64,000 nt of DNA from Alteromonas australica (GCF_000730385.1 NZ_CP008849.1:310001-374000); one strand, 5' to 3'. Shown: positions 35,884-45,358, counted from the stretch's first letter. Notes: generated by a model from the sequence alone, not told the origin. A program made the numbers and translations.

Positions 35884-36729
35884 GTGAATAATAGAGTTTA
35901 TCACCAACCCTACCGTATAGCGGTTATTGTGACGCTGGTATTAGTGAGTGTCTTATTCACAACCGCGTGCTCAGCAGTACCACAAAGTACTGAGCCAGAC
36001 AAAAAAACCAATTCATCAGAAACTAAAGAAACTCAGCCTGAGTTAAACGTTGATGACTTCGCTAAAATCCAAACCGCTTTGCACTCGTTAGACAATTCAT
36101 TAGCGACCCAGCCAAAAAGCAATGAGAGTGTAAATCCGAGTGATACCAGTGTTTCACTCAATACATCATCAATGCCACTTTCAGCAACAAACACAATGAA
36201 AATGGGAAAGAGTAAGAATAAAGGCATGATGCCAATGCGCGGGAAATCGTGCATGGGAATGATGTGCAAAATGATGATGAAAAACAGCTCAATGATGGGT
36301 ACACCACCTGAACAAAATAAAACACAGATATCTGGTTCTCCATTAAATGAAAGCTTACCCGGTGTCAGTGGAGCGCTGCATTTATACCACGTTGGAGAGC
36401 AAGCTTTTTTCTTAAACCACAAAGAGACACTCGAATTGACCGATGGTCAGTACCAAACGCTTCTCACGATCCGAACTGAATGGGAGTCTACTCAACAAAG
36501 CTTTACGCTGCAGCGAAGTGCGTTAGAAGCATCGTTGTGGGAATTGACCGCTCAGGGGCTACCTCAATACGACAATATCAAAGACACCATTGCTGAAATA
36601 GAAGCCACAAACAGCGCCTTGCGGTTGCAGTTTATTACATCGGTAGGGAAAGCGGTATCAGTATTAACGCCCTCTCAGATCGCTAAGATAAATAGCCTGT
36701 GGATGGCCGAACAAACAGGTGAGTTATGA
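35884..36729 (+). CDS. Met-rich CpxP/Spy-like lipoprotein
   Basis: A 281-aa protein with a GTG start and a lipobox (FTTACSA, near residue 31). The middle (about 100-145) is Met- and Lys-rich (NTMKMGKSKNKGMMPMRG, CMGMMCKMMMKNSSMMG), probably binding Cu(I). The C-terminal 110 residues form helices like CpxP/Spy/ZraP periplasmic chaperones and metal sensors (LELTDGQYQTLLTIRTEW and SVLTPSQIAKIN). The stop overlaps the reductase start by four bases, which ties it to the electron-transfer module. Confidence 0.7.
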   Translation: MNNRVYHQPYRIAVIVTLVLVSVLFTTACSAVPQSTEPDKKTNSSETKETQPELNVDDFAKIQTALHSLDNSLATQPKSNESVNPSDTSVSLNTSSMPLSATNTMKMGKSKNKGMMPMRGKSCMGMMCKMMMKNSSMMGTPPEQNKTQISGSPLNESLPGVSGALHLYHVGEQAFFLNHKETLELTDGQYQTLLTIRTEWESTQQSFTLQRSALEASLWELTAQGLPQYDNIKDTIAEIEATNSALRLQFITSVGKAVSVLTPSQIAKINSLWMAEQTGEL

Positions 36730-38660
36730 GCATGTGGTGGCCACACACATCATTTTTTCTGCGTTACGCCGTCATTTTGAACGTTATGCTGTTATTCGCA
36801 ACGACGAGCAGTTACGCACAGCAACAGCCAGAGGATAGTGAGCATGCGAGCCACCATCCTGAAGCTACCAATGATCCCACTGTCAACGCTAATACGGATG
36901 TTTTGCCGACTGCTACACAAGGTAAAGGACCGCTGGGCAATGCTGGCGCCATGATGGGACCCGGTATGGCAAAAGGCATGGATAAAATGATGGAGAAAAT
37001 GGGTGCACCCAAACCTAAAGATCTCTATCCCACGCTAATGCGCATGCATTCAGCTACACCCGAACAAAGAGAGACTGTTCTGATTAAAGCAACCGCAAGA
37101 ATGCAACAAGGAAGTGAGCAACTTGCTACAGGTTTTGATTGGCTTGCCCGCGCAGCTGCCACTGATGACTATTCCCAAATGCAAATGGCTGTTGAAACAG
37201 TTAAAGAGGGTATAGCCCATTTTGACAGTGGTCTTGCTGCGAAACGTGCCATACAAGACGGGCAAGAACCACGAAGAGTGGCATTAACCTGGTTCAAGTC
37301 ACAAATGAATTTGCTTCCCAGTGCGCCGGAAAAAGGTACTTCAACCCTATTTGGTATGACACCGTTTCACAGCGCAGTGATGCTCGTTTTACTCATATTT
37401 ACAATTGTTATGGTGTATGTGTATGGATTTAAGATGCGCAGAGCTGCCGCGCTGCTCGAAGAGCTTAAGTCTACTGACACCGCAAGCACATCTGCGCCAA
37501 CGACAAAAGTTTCCTCTGTTGTCGAATCTAATCCGGCTGCCCAGCAGCATGCTTCGGCACCTGCGCAAAGTAGCGAGCCAGCATTGTCATCCACTGCCTC
37601 ATCGCGCAAGGGCACGTTTAGTGGCGATATGGTAGTAACCGCGATTTTTAATGAAACCCATGATGTTAAAACGTTACGTCTAGCCAGCCCAGATGGACAA
37701 ACCATTCCATTTGATTTCGAACCAGGTCAATTTGTCACGTTCACACTGAACATCGATGGTTTTGAAAAGCCAGTTAAGCGCTCATACACCATTGCATCAT
37801 CGCCCACTGAACAGTATTACTTTGAAGTTACGATAAAGCGAGAGGAGTTCGGTGTGGTTTCTCGTTATATGCATGACGCGGTTGAGGTAGGAAATACGCT
37901 TTCAATTAAAGCCCCCGGCGGTAAATTTTATTTCAATGGTCATGGTTCAAACAGCGTGGTGTTGATTTCTGGGGGAGTGGGGATCACACCGATGATGAGC
38001 GCTGTCCGCTACTTAACGACGACGTGCTGGGACGGTGATATTTATTTTCTGTTTTGTACGCGAACGTCCAACGACTTTATTTTTGAACAGGAATTAAAAT
38101 ATCTGCAAGCACGTCATCCTCGGTTAAAAGTACTGGTCAGTATGACTCAAGCAGAGGGTACATCCTGGATGGGGCCCCAAGGCCGCTTCTCATCCGCAAT
38201 GATAAACGAATTTGTGCCAGATATTGCCTCAAAAACTGCGCATATTTGTGGGCCTCCTGCAATGATGGATGCTACGAAAAAAATGCTAGCCGAATTGGGT
38301 ATGCCTAACACGCATATTAAAACCGAAGCGTTTGGGGCTGCTAAACCAGAGCCCGCTCCCGTTAAACCTCAATTAGCCACTAACACCAACGCAGGCGACA
38401 ACAGACAAGTACGGTTTAGTCTTTCAGACGTCGAAGCCCACGCGGGTCCGGATGAGACCGTATTAGACGTCGCTGATGGACTCGATGTAGATATAGAGAA
38501 TTCATGCAGAGCGGGTTCGTGCGGGAGTTGTAAGGTGAAACTGCTACGTGGTGACGTCGATATGGAGGTTGATGATGGGCTGGAACCTGAAGATAAGCTC
38601 AGTGGGTATATTCTGGCGTGCCAAGCTATCCCTAAATCTGATGTGGAGGTTGAGGCTTAA
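36726..38660 (+). CDS. Membrane FAD/[2Fe-2S] oxidoreductase with Met-rich periplasmic domain
   Basis: A 644-aa fusion. A signal peptide or anchor (about 10-32) is followed by a Met/His-rich domain (AMMGPGMAKGMDKMMEKM near 78-95) and helices to about 210. A membrane segment at about 214-236 leads to a cytoplasmic ferredoxin-reductase module: RSYTIASSP (FAD, near 351), GGVGITPMMS (near 416), CGPPAMM (near 508), then a ferredoxin domain with CRAGSCGSC (near 593) and a last Cys near 633. Order matches Hcr- or NqrF-like reductases with C-terminal ferredoxin. It joins NAD(P)H or another cytoplasmic couple to the membrane partner encoded next. I have not seen this Met-rich fusion described. Confidence 0.82.
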   Translation: MSMWWPHTSFFLRYAVILNVMLLFATTSSYAQQQPEDSEHASHHPEATNDPTVNANTDVLPTATQGKGPLGNAGAMMGPGMAKGMDKMMEKMGAPKPKDLYPTLMRMHSATPEQRETVLIKATARMQQGSEQLATGFDWLARAAATDDYSQMQMAVETVKEGIAHFDSGLAAKRAIQDGQEPRRVALTWFKSQMNLLPSAPEKGTSTLFGMTPFHSAVMLVLLIFTIVMVYVYGFKMRRAAALLEELKSTDTASTSAPTTKVSSVVESNPAAQQHASAPAQSSEPALSSTASSRKGTFSGDMVVTAIFNETHDVKTLRLASPDGQTIPFDFEPGQFVTFTLNIDGFEKPVKRSYTIASSPTEQYYFEVTIKREEFGVVSRYMHDAVEVGNTLSIKAPGGKFYFNGHGSNSVVLISGGVGITPMMSAVRYLTTTCWDGDIYFLFCTRTSNDFIFEQELKYLQARHPRLKVLVSMTQAEGTSWMGPQGRFSSAMINEFVPDIASKTAHICGPPAMMDATKKMLAELGMPNTHIKTEAFGAAKPEPAPVKPQLATNTNAGDNRQVRFSLSDVEAHAGPDETVLDVADGLDVDIENSCRAGSCGSCKVKLLRGDVDMEVDDGLEPEDKLSGYILACQAIPKSDVEVEA

Positions 38661-39418
38661 TGAATTCTCAAGAGCGCACAATTGTAAGCAGCTTGGTTGT
38701 CCTAATGATCCTGCTATGGCTAGGTTTTGTATGGCATAGAGACCCAGCATTCCCAGGCAGTTTTATTGGATTTGGCGTGGGTTTAAGCGCTTCGGTATTA
38801 ATGCTTATCCCATTGGTATACATGATCATTAAGCGTAACAAATCACTTAAGAAAGTCGTGACGAAGCACATCGCTATGCCAACGCTCCTGCGTATACATA
38901 TCTATGCTGGTGTGCTGGGGCCTATTCTAGCGCTGATCCATAGCGCCCATCGTTTTGATAGTGCTACCGGAGTTTCGCTTGTTATCTTTATGATGGTCGT
39001 TGTGATCAGTGGGTTTGTGGGTCGATATGTACTCGGTCTTATTTCATCGAATTTGAAAGAGAAAAAGCGCCAAGTAAATGAACTCCACGTTGCGCTTTCT
39101 AACGCAAAACAGGCGTTGAAAGACGCAGTCTGTGATGTCAGATATTCGACGTTTGCCCAAACATCCGCACGACATATTCCTTACATCACGTTAAATGTGC
39201 CTACTTCAGCACAAAGTAAATTGTTCAAACAAGAAAGCCAGGTTCTTTCCATCATTGATACAATTTCCGATGTTGAGTACAGCATTCTCATTCATGACAC
39301 CGCGAAGGTGTGGTTTGCTCGCTGGTTAAAATTTCACATCGTGATTTCAATGACACTTTATGTAGTCCTGTTTTTTCACATTTTCAGTGCAGTTTACTTT
39401 GGACTGCGCTGGTTATGA
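38660..39418 (+). CDS. Ferric-reductase-like membrane b-type cytochrome
   Basis: A 252-aa membrane protein with about five hydrophobic segments. Two His pairs have the HX13H spacing: one in LRIHIYAGVLGPILALIH and one in the last helix, KFHIVISMTLYVVLFFH. That is the spacing of the two-haem core of ferric reductase/NOX-type proteins. The soluble loop between helices (about 133-205) is basic. The start overlaps the reductase stop by one base and the stop overlaps the cytochrome start by four, so three products are probably one complex. It would carry electrons across the membrane. Confidence 0.72.
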   Translation: MNSQERTIVSSLVVLMILLWLGFVWHRDPAFPGSFIGFGVGLSASVLMLIPLVYMIIKRNKSLKKVVTKHIAMPTLLRIHIYAGVLGPILALIHSAHRFDSATGVSLVIFMMVVVISGFVGRYVLGLISSNLKEKKRQVNELHVALSNAKQALKDAVCDVRYSTFAQTSARHIPYITLNVPTSAQSKLFKQESQVLSIIDTISDVEYSILIHDTAKVWFARWLKFHIVISMTLYVVLFFHIFSAVYFGLRWL

Positions 39419-40209
39419 TGAAATGGATAATAATCGTTCTTGGCTTAGTTGCTGCTGGCTTTGGCGTCAGTCATTTCATTCATATGCCTGAAGATAGCGC
39501 ACAAATTCCATGGGAAAAAATGGTTGAACCCGGTTCACTCAATAAAGCACATGCCTTTCTCGCGGATGACTGTTTGAGTTGTCACACACCGGTGAAGGGC
39601 GTTGAGCGTGACAAATGTGTGGCGTGTCATGCAAATGATACGCATATCGTTGCGCGTCAACCCACTGCATTTCATACCGACATCAAAGAATGTGCAAGTT
39701 GCCATGTAGAGCACAAAGGTGAATCGGCCAACATTTCGCTCATGAGCCATATAGCGTTAGTCGACATTGGTTTCAATATGCTCCCCAACCCAAATGTCCC
39801 GTTTGACGAGGGCGCTGCCACCATGGCGTTTTTGGAGAACATACTAGCGAATAAACAGACTCCTGATCCCTTGTTTGTGCACCCTGAGGTCAGTGATAAA
39901 GAAGCCTTATTAAATTGTACGCAATGTCACAGCAACGATGATCGCCATTTAGGTCTATTTGGAGAGGATTGCGTGCAGTGTCACAGCACAGACAAATGGT
40001 CACTGCCAAAGTTTATTCACCCGTCGAGTCAATCACGTGATTGCAATCAATGTCATGAAGCGCCGCCCAGTCACTATATGCAGCATTTTAAAATGATTTC
40101 CGCCAAAGTGGCAGGCGAGCCTAAAGCTAAAGTTGAGGAATGCTATGCCTGTCATCAATCTACGTCCTGGAACGATATTAAGCGTGCCGGATGGTATAAA
40201 CACCATTAA
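39415..40209 (+). CDS. Seven-haem c-type cytochrome
   Basis: A 264-aa protein from ATG 39415 (a second ATG follows at 39418). The N-terminal hydrophobic segment (3-22) anchors or exports it. Seven CXXCH sites are seen in order: CLSCH, CVACH, CASCH, CTQCH, CVQCH, CNQCH and CYACH. Further His residues are available as distal ligands. The plan resembles NapC/NirT-associated or tetrahaem-type periplasmic electron carriers, but no named family is certain. It overlaps the b-cytochrome gene and is followed after 12 bases by the permease gene. Confidence 0.88.
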   Translation: MMKWIIIVLGLVAAGFGVSHFIHMPEDSAQIPWEKMVEPGSLNKAHAFLADDCLSCHTPVKGVERDKCVACHANDTHIVARQPTAFHTDIKECASCHVEHKGESANISLMSHIALVDIGFNMLPNPNVPFDEGAATMAFLENILANKQTPDPLFVHPEVSDKEALLNCTQCHSNDDRHLGLFGEDCVQCHSTDKWSLPKFIHPSSQSRDCNQCHEAPPSHYMQHFKMISAKVAGEPKAKVEECYACHQSTSWNDIKRAGWYKHH

Positions 40210-40221
40210 GGGGTACAAACT

Positions 40222-41445
40222 GTGATCACAAATTCCATTGCGCTCGCAACCTCGGTGCTGATCGCAATAGTATTGTTTCTGCCTCGCTTACGACAATCTG
40301 TCCAATGGCGGGCAACAGTCACACCGTTGGCTTCCATTATTGGTAGCGGCTTTTTGATCATTGCACCACTGCTGCATTCGGTAATGGGGAAATGGGCACT
40401 GCTTGGAATAGCGTTGTTGTCCATTCTGGCATATGCGCTGGGGTCGGTTATTCGCTTCAATATACGCCATGCAGAACCTGAGCTAGCTAGCAATCAACAA
40501 AGCAGTATTGTGACGCTTGAAAAAGCAAGTCAATGGGCGCTTGGTGCGGCATATGCCATTTCCGTGGCGTTTTATATTAGTTTGTTTGCAGCGTTTGTTT
40601 TTGATCGTTTATCAATCTCTGATACGACGTACATCAAACTGTTTACCAGTGGGTTGCTTGTCATCATTATGGTGGTCGCTTGGCTCCGTGGTGCTAGGGG
40701 GCTAGAGACCATTGAGCTATTCGCCGTGACAATAAAGTTGGCTATTATAGTAGGTGTGCTCGCAGCGCTGGCAACCTACGACATACAAGTACAAAGTGCT
40801 TGGTTTCAACATGAAGCGATACAGGCATTGAGCCATTTTGAAACGGTTAGCATGCTCGCAGGCATGCTCATGGTAACGCAAGGGTTCGAGACAACCCGTT
40901 TTATGGGGAATAACTACACGCCAGAACAGCGCATTAAAGCGAGTCGTTATGCTCAGTGGATCGCTATTTTTCTCTATGTTGTTTTTATCGGTCTAACGTG
41001 TCCTATTTTTCTGGATTTTCCGATCACGGGATTAAACGAAACAACGATTAGTTACACCCTAGGGCAAGCAATATGGGTATTGCCGATTTTATTACTGGTT
41101 GCCGCCACGGCAAGTCAATTAAGTGCAGCATTAGCCGATACTATCGGTGGCGGAGGCCTCTTAAAAGAGCTTTTCCATTTACCTATCTCCCCGCAATTTT
41201 ACTACGTTTTAGTCATCGCCATCGCAGGTATATTAGTTTGGTCATCCAACGTATTTGAAATTATTAATCTCGCTTCAAAAGGGTTTGCACTTTATTACCT
41301 GATCCAAACAATAATCGCGGTCAAACTCGTGATGCGTCAAAGCACAGGTCAACGCATTAGGTCAACAAAATTACTTGGTCTATCGGTGATCGTTCTCTGT
41401 TTATTCTTTGTGATTGGCTGGTCAATTCCAGCACCTCATAGCTAA
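40222..41445 (+). CDS. APC-type permease-like membrane protein
   Basis: A 407-aa protein with GTG start and about 11 hydrophobic segments. SIIGSGFLIIAPLL near residue 35 has the glycine-containing unwound helix of amino-acid/polyamine (APC) permeases. The C-terminal part has an internal GGGGLLKELF loop. Substrate unknown. It sits between the cytochrome genes and hynD, and the same kind of gene is remembered from Alteromonas hydrogenase clusters; a role in hydrogenase function (for example metal or ligand uptake) is not proven. Confidence 0.72.
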   Translation: MITNSIALATSVLIAIVLFLPRLRQSVQWRATVTPLASIIGSGFLIIAPLLHSVMGKWALLGIALLSILAYALGSVIRFNIRHAEPELASNQQSSIVTLEKASQWALGAAYAISVAFYISLFAAFVFDRLSISDTTYIKLFTSGLLVIIMVVAWLRGARGLETIELFAVTIKLAIIVGVLAALATYDIQVQSAWFQHEAIQALSHFETVSMLAGMLMVTQGFETTRFMGNNYTPEQRIKASRYAQWIAIFLYVVFIGLTCPIFLDFPITGLNETTISYTLGQAIWVLPILLLVAATASQLSAALADTIGGGGLLKELFHLPISPQFYYVLVIAIAGILVWSSNVFEIINLASKGFALYYLIQTIIAVKLVMRQSTGQRIRSTKLLGLSVIVLCLFFVIGWSIPAPHS

Positions 41446-41459
41446 TAAGGAAAATACCG

Positions 41460-42014
41460 ATGCTATCAGTAGAAACTACACCACCAATTGACCAAATCAA
41501 AAACGCGGCTAAGCGCTACGCTATCATTGGTGTTGGAAATCTATTGCAGCGAGATGATGGCGTTGGTGTGCACGCGGTTCGTGCTATGCAACCCCTGCTA
41601 AAGTCTTATTCAAATGTATCTTGCATTGACGCTGGGACACTGAGCTATGAACTTTTGGAGTGGGTCGCGAGTTCCGATCATACGATAGTCATCGACGCGG
41701 CCTACATGCGCTGTTCGCCTGGTACGGTGAGAGTGTTTGAGGACGAGGCAATTGCGGATCAGTTTAAGCAAGCGACGACCCATTCCGTTCACCAGATCAC
41801 GTTACGCGATACATTGTTGACCAGCCAAACGTTATATTCTAAACCTTCTGCGGTGACGTTAATTGGCGTAGAGCCTGAGGCGATAGAGTGGGGAACCTCT
41901 TTGAGTCCAAAGGTAAATGCAGCGTTATCATCGATCATCGATATCGTATTTGCTTGCTTATCAAGCGATGACGTTCAGGCCTATAAACCGGCAACCCAAA
42001 AGGAGGCACGATGA
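41460..42014 (+). CDS. hynD: Hydrogenase maturation endopeptidase HynD/HyaD
   Basis: A 184-aa cytoplasmic protease. GVGNLLQRDDGVGVHAV near residue 24 carries the Glu/Asp nickel ligand position (here Asp in RDDG), followed by CIDAGTLSYELLEW and IVIDAA, and a His in VHQITLRD. It removes the C-terminal tail of the large subunit after nickel insertion. Length fits the family. The stop overlaps the next start by four bases. Confidence 0.92.
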   Translation: MLSVETTPPIDQIKNAAKRYAIIGVGNLLQRDDGVGVHAVRAMQPLLKSYSNVSCIDAGTLSYELLEWVASSDHTIVIDAAYMRCSPGTVRVFEDEAIADQFKQATTHSVHQITLRDTLLTSQTLYSKPSAVTLIGVEPEAIEWGTSLSPKVNAALSSIIDIVFACLSSDDVQAYKPATQKEAR

Positions 42015-42445
42015 CCGAAGAACTCATTTTTATGACATCCAATGCTGAAAAAACGGGCAACGTAATGCCGCTTTTGCATCAGATACGTCATGCGTTGTCT
42101 CAGTTAATTGAACGACAAGAACAAACCACGATTGATCTGCGACGATTGCCTTTAAGCGCTAGCGAAGAAGCGCAGTTAGAAGCCTTTCTTGGGCATGGAG
42201 AGGTTAAAGCTGATATTCAGGCGCTGGGTGATACGGTGCTAATCGAATCACGCTACGCAGGCGTTTGGCTTGAAATTCACTATAACGAAGATGTGGAGAT
42301 CATGGGCAAATACGTTCATATCTGTACCTGTCCACCAATCATAAAATCTCAGCCAGAAGATATGGTGTTATCGCTCAGTAATATAGTGTCTGACATCCAT
42401 TCGTTGTCTCATCAATCTTCTGATGAAACGGCTAAGGAGGATTGA
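42011..42445 (+). CDS. hupH: Hydrogenase expression/formation protein HupH (HyaF-like) C-terminal type
   Basis: A 144-aa protein, shorter than HupH of rhizobia (about 280). It matches the C-terminal HupH domain: LRRLPLSASEEAQLEAFLGH then GEVKADIQALG and RYAGVWLEIHYNED. The family helps assemble the small-subunit Fe-S clusters. It is placed between hynD and hynS, with a strong AAGGAGG ribosome site for hynS lying inside its last codons. Confidence 0.82.
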   Translation: MTEELIFMTSNAEKTGNVMPLLHQIRHALSQLIERQEQTTIDLRRLPLSASEEAQLEAFLGHGEVKADIQALGDTVLIESRYAGVWLEIHYNEDVEIMGKYVHICTCPPIIKSQPEDMVLSLSNIVSDIHSLSHQSSDETAKED

Positions 42446-42446
42446 A

Positions 42447-43445
42447 ATGGCGCTACCAACATTAAACAAGCAGTTACAAGCGTCCGGTATCTCAAGACGC
42501 ACATTTCTTAAGTTTTGCGCTACAACGGCGTCTTTACTGGCATTGCCGCAAAGCGCTGTTGCCGATTTGGCGACTGCCCTTGGCAATGCGAGAAGACCCT
42601 CTGTGATTTGGCTGCCCTTTCAAGAGTGCACAGGGTGTACCGAAGCAATATTACGCTCTCATGCTCCCACATTGGAAAGCCTTATTTTCGATCATATTTC
42701 GTTGGACTATCAGCATACGATAATGGCTGCTGCGGGAGAGCAAGCTGAAGACGCTAGGCGTGCGGCGATGAAGGCGCACAAAGGGCAATATTTGTTGTTG
42801 GTTGATGGTTCGGTTCCGATGGGTAACCCAGGATACTCAACGATCAGTGGCATGAGTAATGTCGATATGTTGCGTGAATCGGCAAAAGACGCTGCGGGTA
42901 TTATTGCCATCGGTACCTGCGCGTCTTTTGGCGGGATCCCTAAAGCAAACCCAAATCCGACGGGGGCAGTGGCAGTAAGCGACATTATTACAGACAAGCC
43001 AATCGTAAACATTTCAGGCTGTCCGCCACTGCCTATCGCGATTACAGCTGTGTTGGTTCATTACCTGACGTTTAAGCGTTTCCCTGATCTCGACGAATTA
43101 CAACGCCCACTCGCTTTTTTTGGTGAAAGCATCCATGACAGATGTTATCGACGCCCATTTTTTGAACAACGTAAATTTGCAAAATCGTTTGATGATGAGG
43201 GGGCAAAAAATGGGTGGTGTTTGTTCGAACTTGGTTGTAAAGGGCCCGAAACCTTTAACGCATGTGCAACGGTTAAATGGAATCAAGGCACGAGTTTTCC
43301 TATCGAATCTGGTCATCCGTGTCTTGGTTGCTCTGAGCCCGATTTCTGGGATAAAAGCAGCTTTTACCAAGCCTTGGGTCCATGGGAGTGGTACAAATCA
43401 AAACCCGGCAAAGGTGCACAGAAGCATGCTGGGAAAAACTCATAA
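42447..43445 (+). CDS. hynS: [NiFe] hydrogenase small subunit HynS
   Basis: A 332-aa electron-transfer subunit. ATG 42447 is chosen because AAGGAGG lies at 42434. A Tat signal (SRRTFLKFC near residue 16, cut near residue 40) exports the folded enzyme. Fe-S ligands are seen: CTGC (near 60) and GTCASFGG and GCPP for the proximal cluster; DRCYRR, GWCLFELGC for the distal; FNACATVKW and HPCLGCSEPDFWD for the medial. The proximal motif is the standard CTGC, not the six-Cys form of oxygen-tolerant enzymes. The C-terminus is basic and lacks the hydrophobic anchor helix found in many membrane-bound forms. Confidence 0.95.
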   Translation: MALPTLNKQLQASGISRRTFLKFCATTASLLALPQSAVADLATALGNARRPSVIWLPFQECTGCTEAILRSHAPTLESLIFDHISLDYQHTIMAAAGEQAEDARRAAMKAHKGQYLLLVDGSVPMGNPGYSTISGMSNVDMLRESAKDAAGIIAIGTCASFGGIPKANPNPTGAVAVSDIITDKPIVNISGCPPLPIAITAVLVHYLTFKRFPDLDELQRPLAFFGESIHDRCYRRPFFEQRKFAKSFDDEGAKNGWCLFELGCKGPETFNACATVKWNQGTSFPIESGHPCLGCSEPDFWDKSSFYQALGPWEWYKSKPGKGAQKHAGKNS

Positions 43446-43462
43446 GATAATAGGCAAGGCTC

Positions 43463-45340
43463 ATGGAAAATACAGCAAGTAACAACCGGTTAGTCGTCGA
43501 TCCTATCACTCGAATTGAAGGGCATCTTCGAATAGAAGCTGAAATGGATGGGAATACCATCAAACAGGCGTTCTCATCAGGCACATCTGTTCGGGGAATT
43601 GAACTGATTTTACAAGGCAGAGATCCGCGTGACGCTTGGGCTTTTGCGCAACGTATCTGTGGCGTCTGCACGCTGGTGCATGGTATGGCATCGGTGCGTG
43701 CTGTCGAAGATGCAATTAGAAAAGCTTGGCGGTCAAACGCAAAATTAGGGGTTGCCATTGGAAAGCCCTCCATGACATCTATGCCAAAAGGACCGATGCA
43801 ACATGGTAAAAAAGGGCACCGACAGTCACGTACTTCAATAGGCGTACTGAGTGAAGCAGAAATGGCTATCCCTCAAAATGCACAACTGATAAGAAACATC
43901 ATGATTGCAACCCAATATGTGCATGATCACGTGATGCATTTTTATCACTTGCATGCCCTAGATTGGGTTGACGTTGTTTCTGCACTAGATGCAGATCCAA
44001 CGAGAACCGCTGCGCTCGCCGGTCAATTGAGTGATTATCCTCGTTCATCGCCGGGATATTTCAAAGATATGAAGCAAAAAGTCAAAACGCTGGTTGAGTC
44101 TGGACAGCTAGGGATATTCAGTAACGCGTATTGGGGGCATCCTGGCTATAAACTGCCACCTGAAGTTAACTTGATGGCATTAGCACATTATTTAGATGCG
44201 CTAACGTGGCAGCGTGAAGTTGTAAAAGTTCACACCATATTTGGAGGGAAAAACCCTCATCCTAATTTTGTCGTTGGCGGCGTGCCTTCACCGATTAATC
44301 TCAATGCGTCAACGGGTATTAACACGAGTCGATTAGTGCAACTACAAGATGCTATCACGCAAATGAAGAGCTTTGTCGATCAGGTGTATTACCCCGATAT
44401 TGTGGCGATTGCGGGTTATTACAAAGAGTGGGGGACACGAGGGGAAGGGCTGGGTAACTTTCTTACCTATGGAGACTTACCCATGACATCAATGGATGAC
44501 CCTGATTCTTTCTTGTTTCCACGAGGTGCAATACTTGGTCGAGACTTGAGTAAAGTGCATGACCTTGATCTAGATGATCCCTCTGAAATTCAAGAATTCG
44601 TCTCTTCCTCCTGGTATCGATATAGTGGAGGGAACGCAAGTGGTTTACACCCTTTTAATGGACAAACAACACTCGAGTATACTGGTCCGAAACCGCCTTA
44701 CAAGCACCTAAATGTAGGGGCTGAATATTCATGGTTGAAAAGTCCGCGTTGGAAAGGCCATGCGATGGAGGTGGGACCGCTGGCTCGCGTGCTAATGATG
44801 TATGCTAAAAAAGATGCCGCTGCGCAAGACATCGTTAATCGATCTCTTTCTATCTTGGATTTAGAGACCTCTGCACTTTTCTCCACACTCGGTAGGACGC
44901 TCGCCAGAGCAGTGGAAACAAAAATTGTGGTTAACCAGCTACAGTCTTGGTATGACCAACTATTGGATAATATCGCAAAGGGCGATACCGATACGTTTAA
45001 CCCTCTGTATTTTGACCCTACCAATTGGCCAATTAAAGGCCAGGGGGTAGGCGTGATGGAAGCGCCTCGTGGCGCGTTGGGGCATTGGTTGGTCATGCAA
45101 AATGGCAAAATTGAGAATTACCAATGTGTCGTGCCTACGACATGGAACGCTGGACCTCGAGATCCCAACTCACAGGCAGGTGCTTATGAAGCCGCTCTGC
45201 AAGATAAACATACGCTACATGATCCTGACCAACCTTTAGAGATTTTGCGAACACTTCATAGTTTTGACCCCTGCTTAGCATGTGCCGTGCACGTAATGGA
45301 CGAAACAGGGGAAGAGCGTTTGCGTCTAAAAGTTCGTTAA
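43463..45340 (+). CDS. hynL: [NiFe] hydrogenase large subunit HynL
   Basis: A 625-aa catalytic subunit. The N-terminal motif VDPITRIEGHLRIE is followed by the first Cys pair RICGVC (near residue 63) and the C-terminal pair DPCLACAVH (near 603-611), giving all four ligands of the Ni-Fe site. A 15-residue tail after the His (VMDETGEERLRLKVR) is the extension that HynD should cut. It is exported with HynS through the Tat signal of the small subunit. It oxidises or evolves H2; the periplasmic site and Tat signal favour uptake. Confidence 0.96.
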   Translation: MENTASNNRLVVDPITRIEGHLRIEAEMDGNTIKQAFSSGTSVRGIELILQGRDPRDAWAFAQRICGVCTLVHGMASVRAVEDAIRKAWRSNAKLGVAIGKPSMTSMPKGPMQHGKKGHRQSRTSIGVLSEAEMAIPQNAQLIRNIMIATQYVHDHVMHFYHLHALDWVDVVSALDADPTRTAALAGQLSDYPRSSPGYFKDMKQKVKTLVESGQLGIFSNAYWGHPGYKLPPEVNLMALAHYLDALTWQREVVKVHTIFGGKNPHPNFVVGGVPSPINLNASTGINTSRLVQLQDAITQMKSFVDQVYYPDIVAIAGYYKEWGTRGEGLGNFLTYGDLPMTSMDDPDSFLFPRGAILGRDLSKVHDLDLDDPSEIQEFVSSSWYRYSGGNASGLHPFNGQTTLEYTGPKPPYKHLNVGAEYSWLKSPRWKGHAMEVGPLARVLMMYAKKDAAAQDIVNRSLSILDLETSALFSTLGRTLARAVETKIVVNQLQSWYDQLLDNIAKGDTDTFNPLYFDPTNWPIKGQGVGVMEAPRGALGHWLVMQNGKIENYQCVVPTTWNAGPRDPNSQAGAYEAALQDKHTLHDPDQPLEILRTLHSFDPCLACAVHVMDETGEERLRLKVR

Positions 45341-45358
45341 CCTTACTTGAGGAATATT

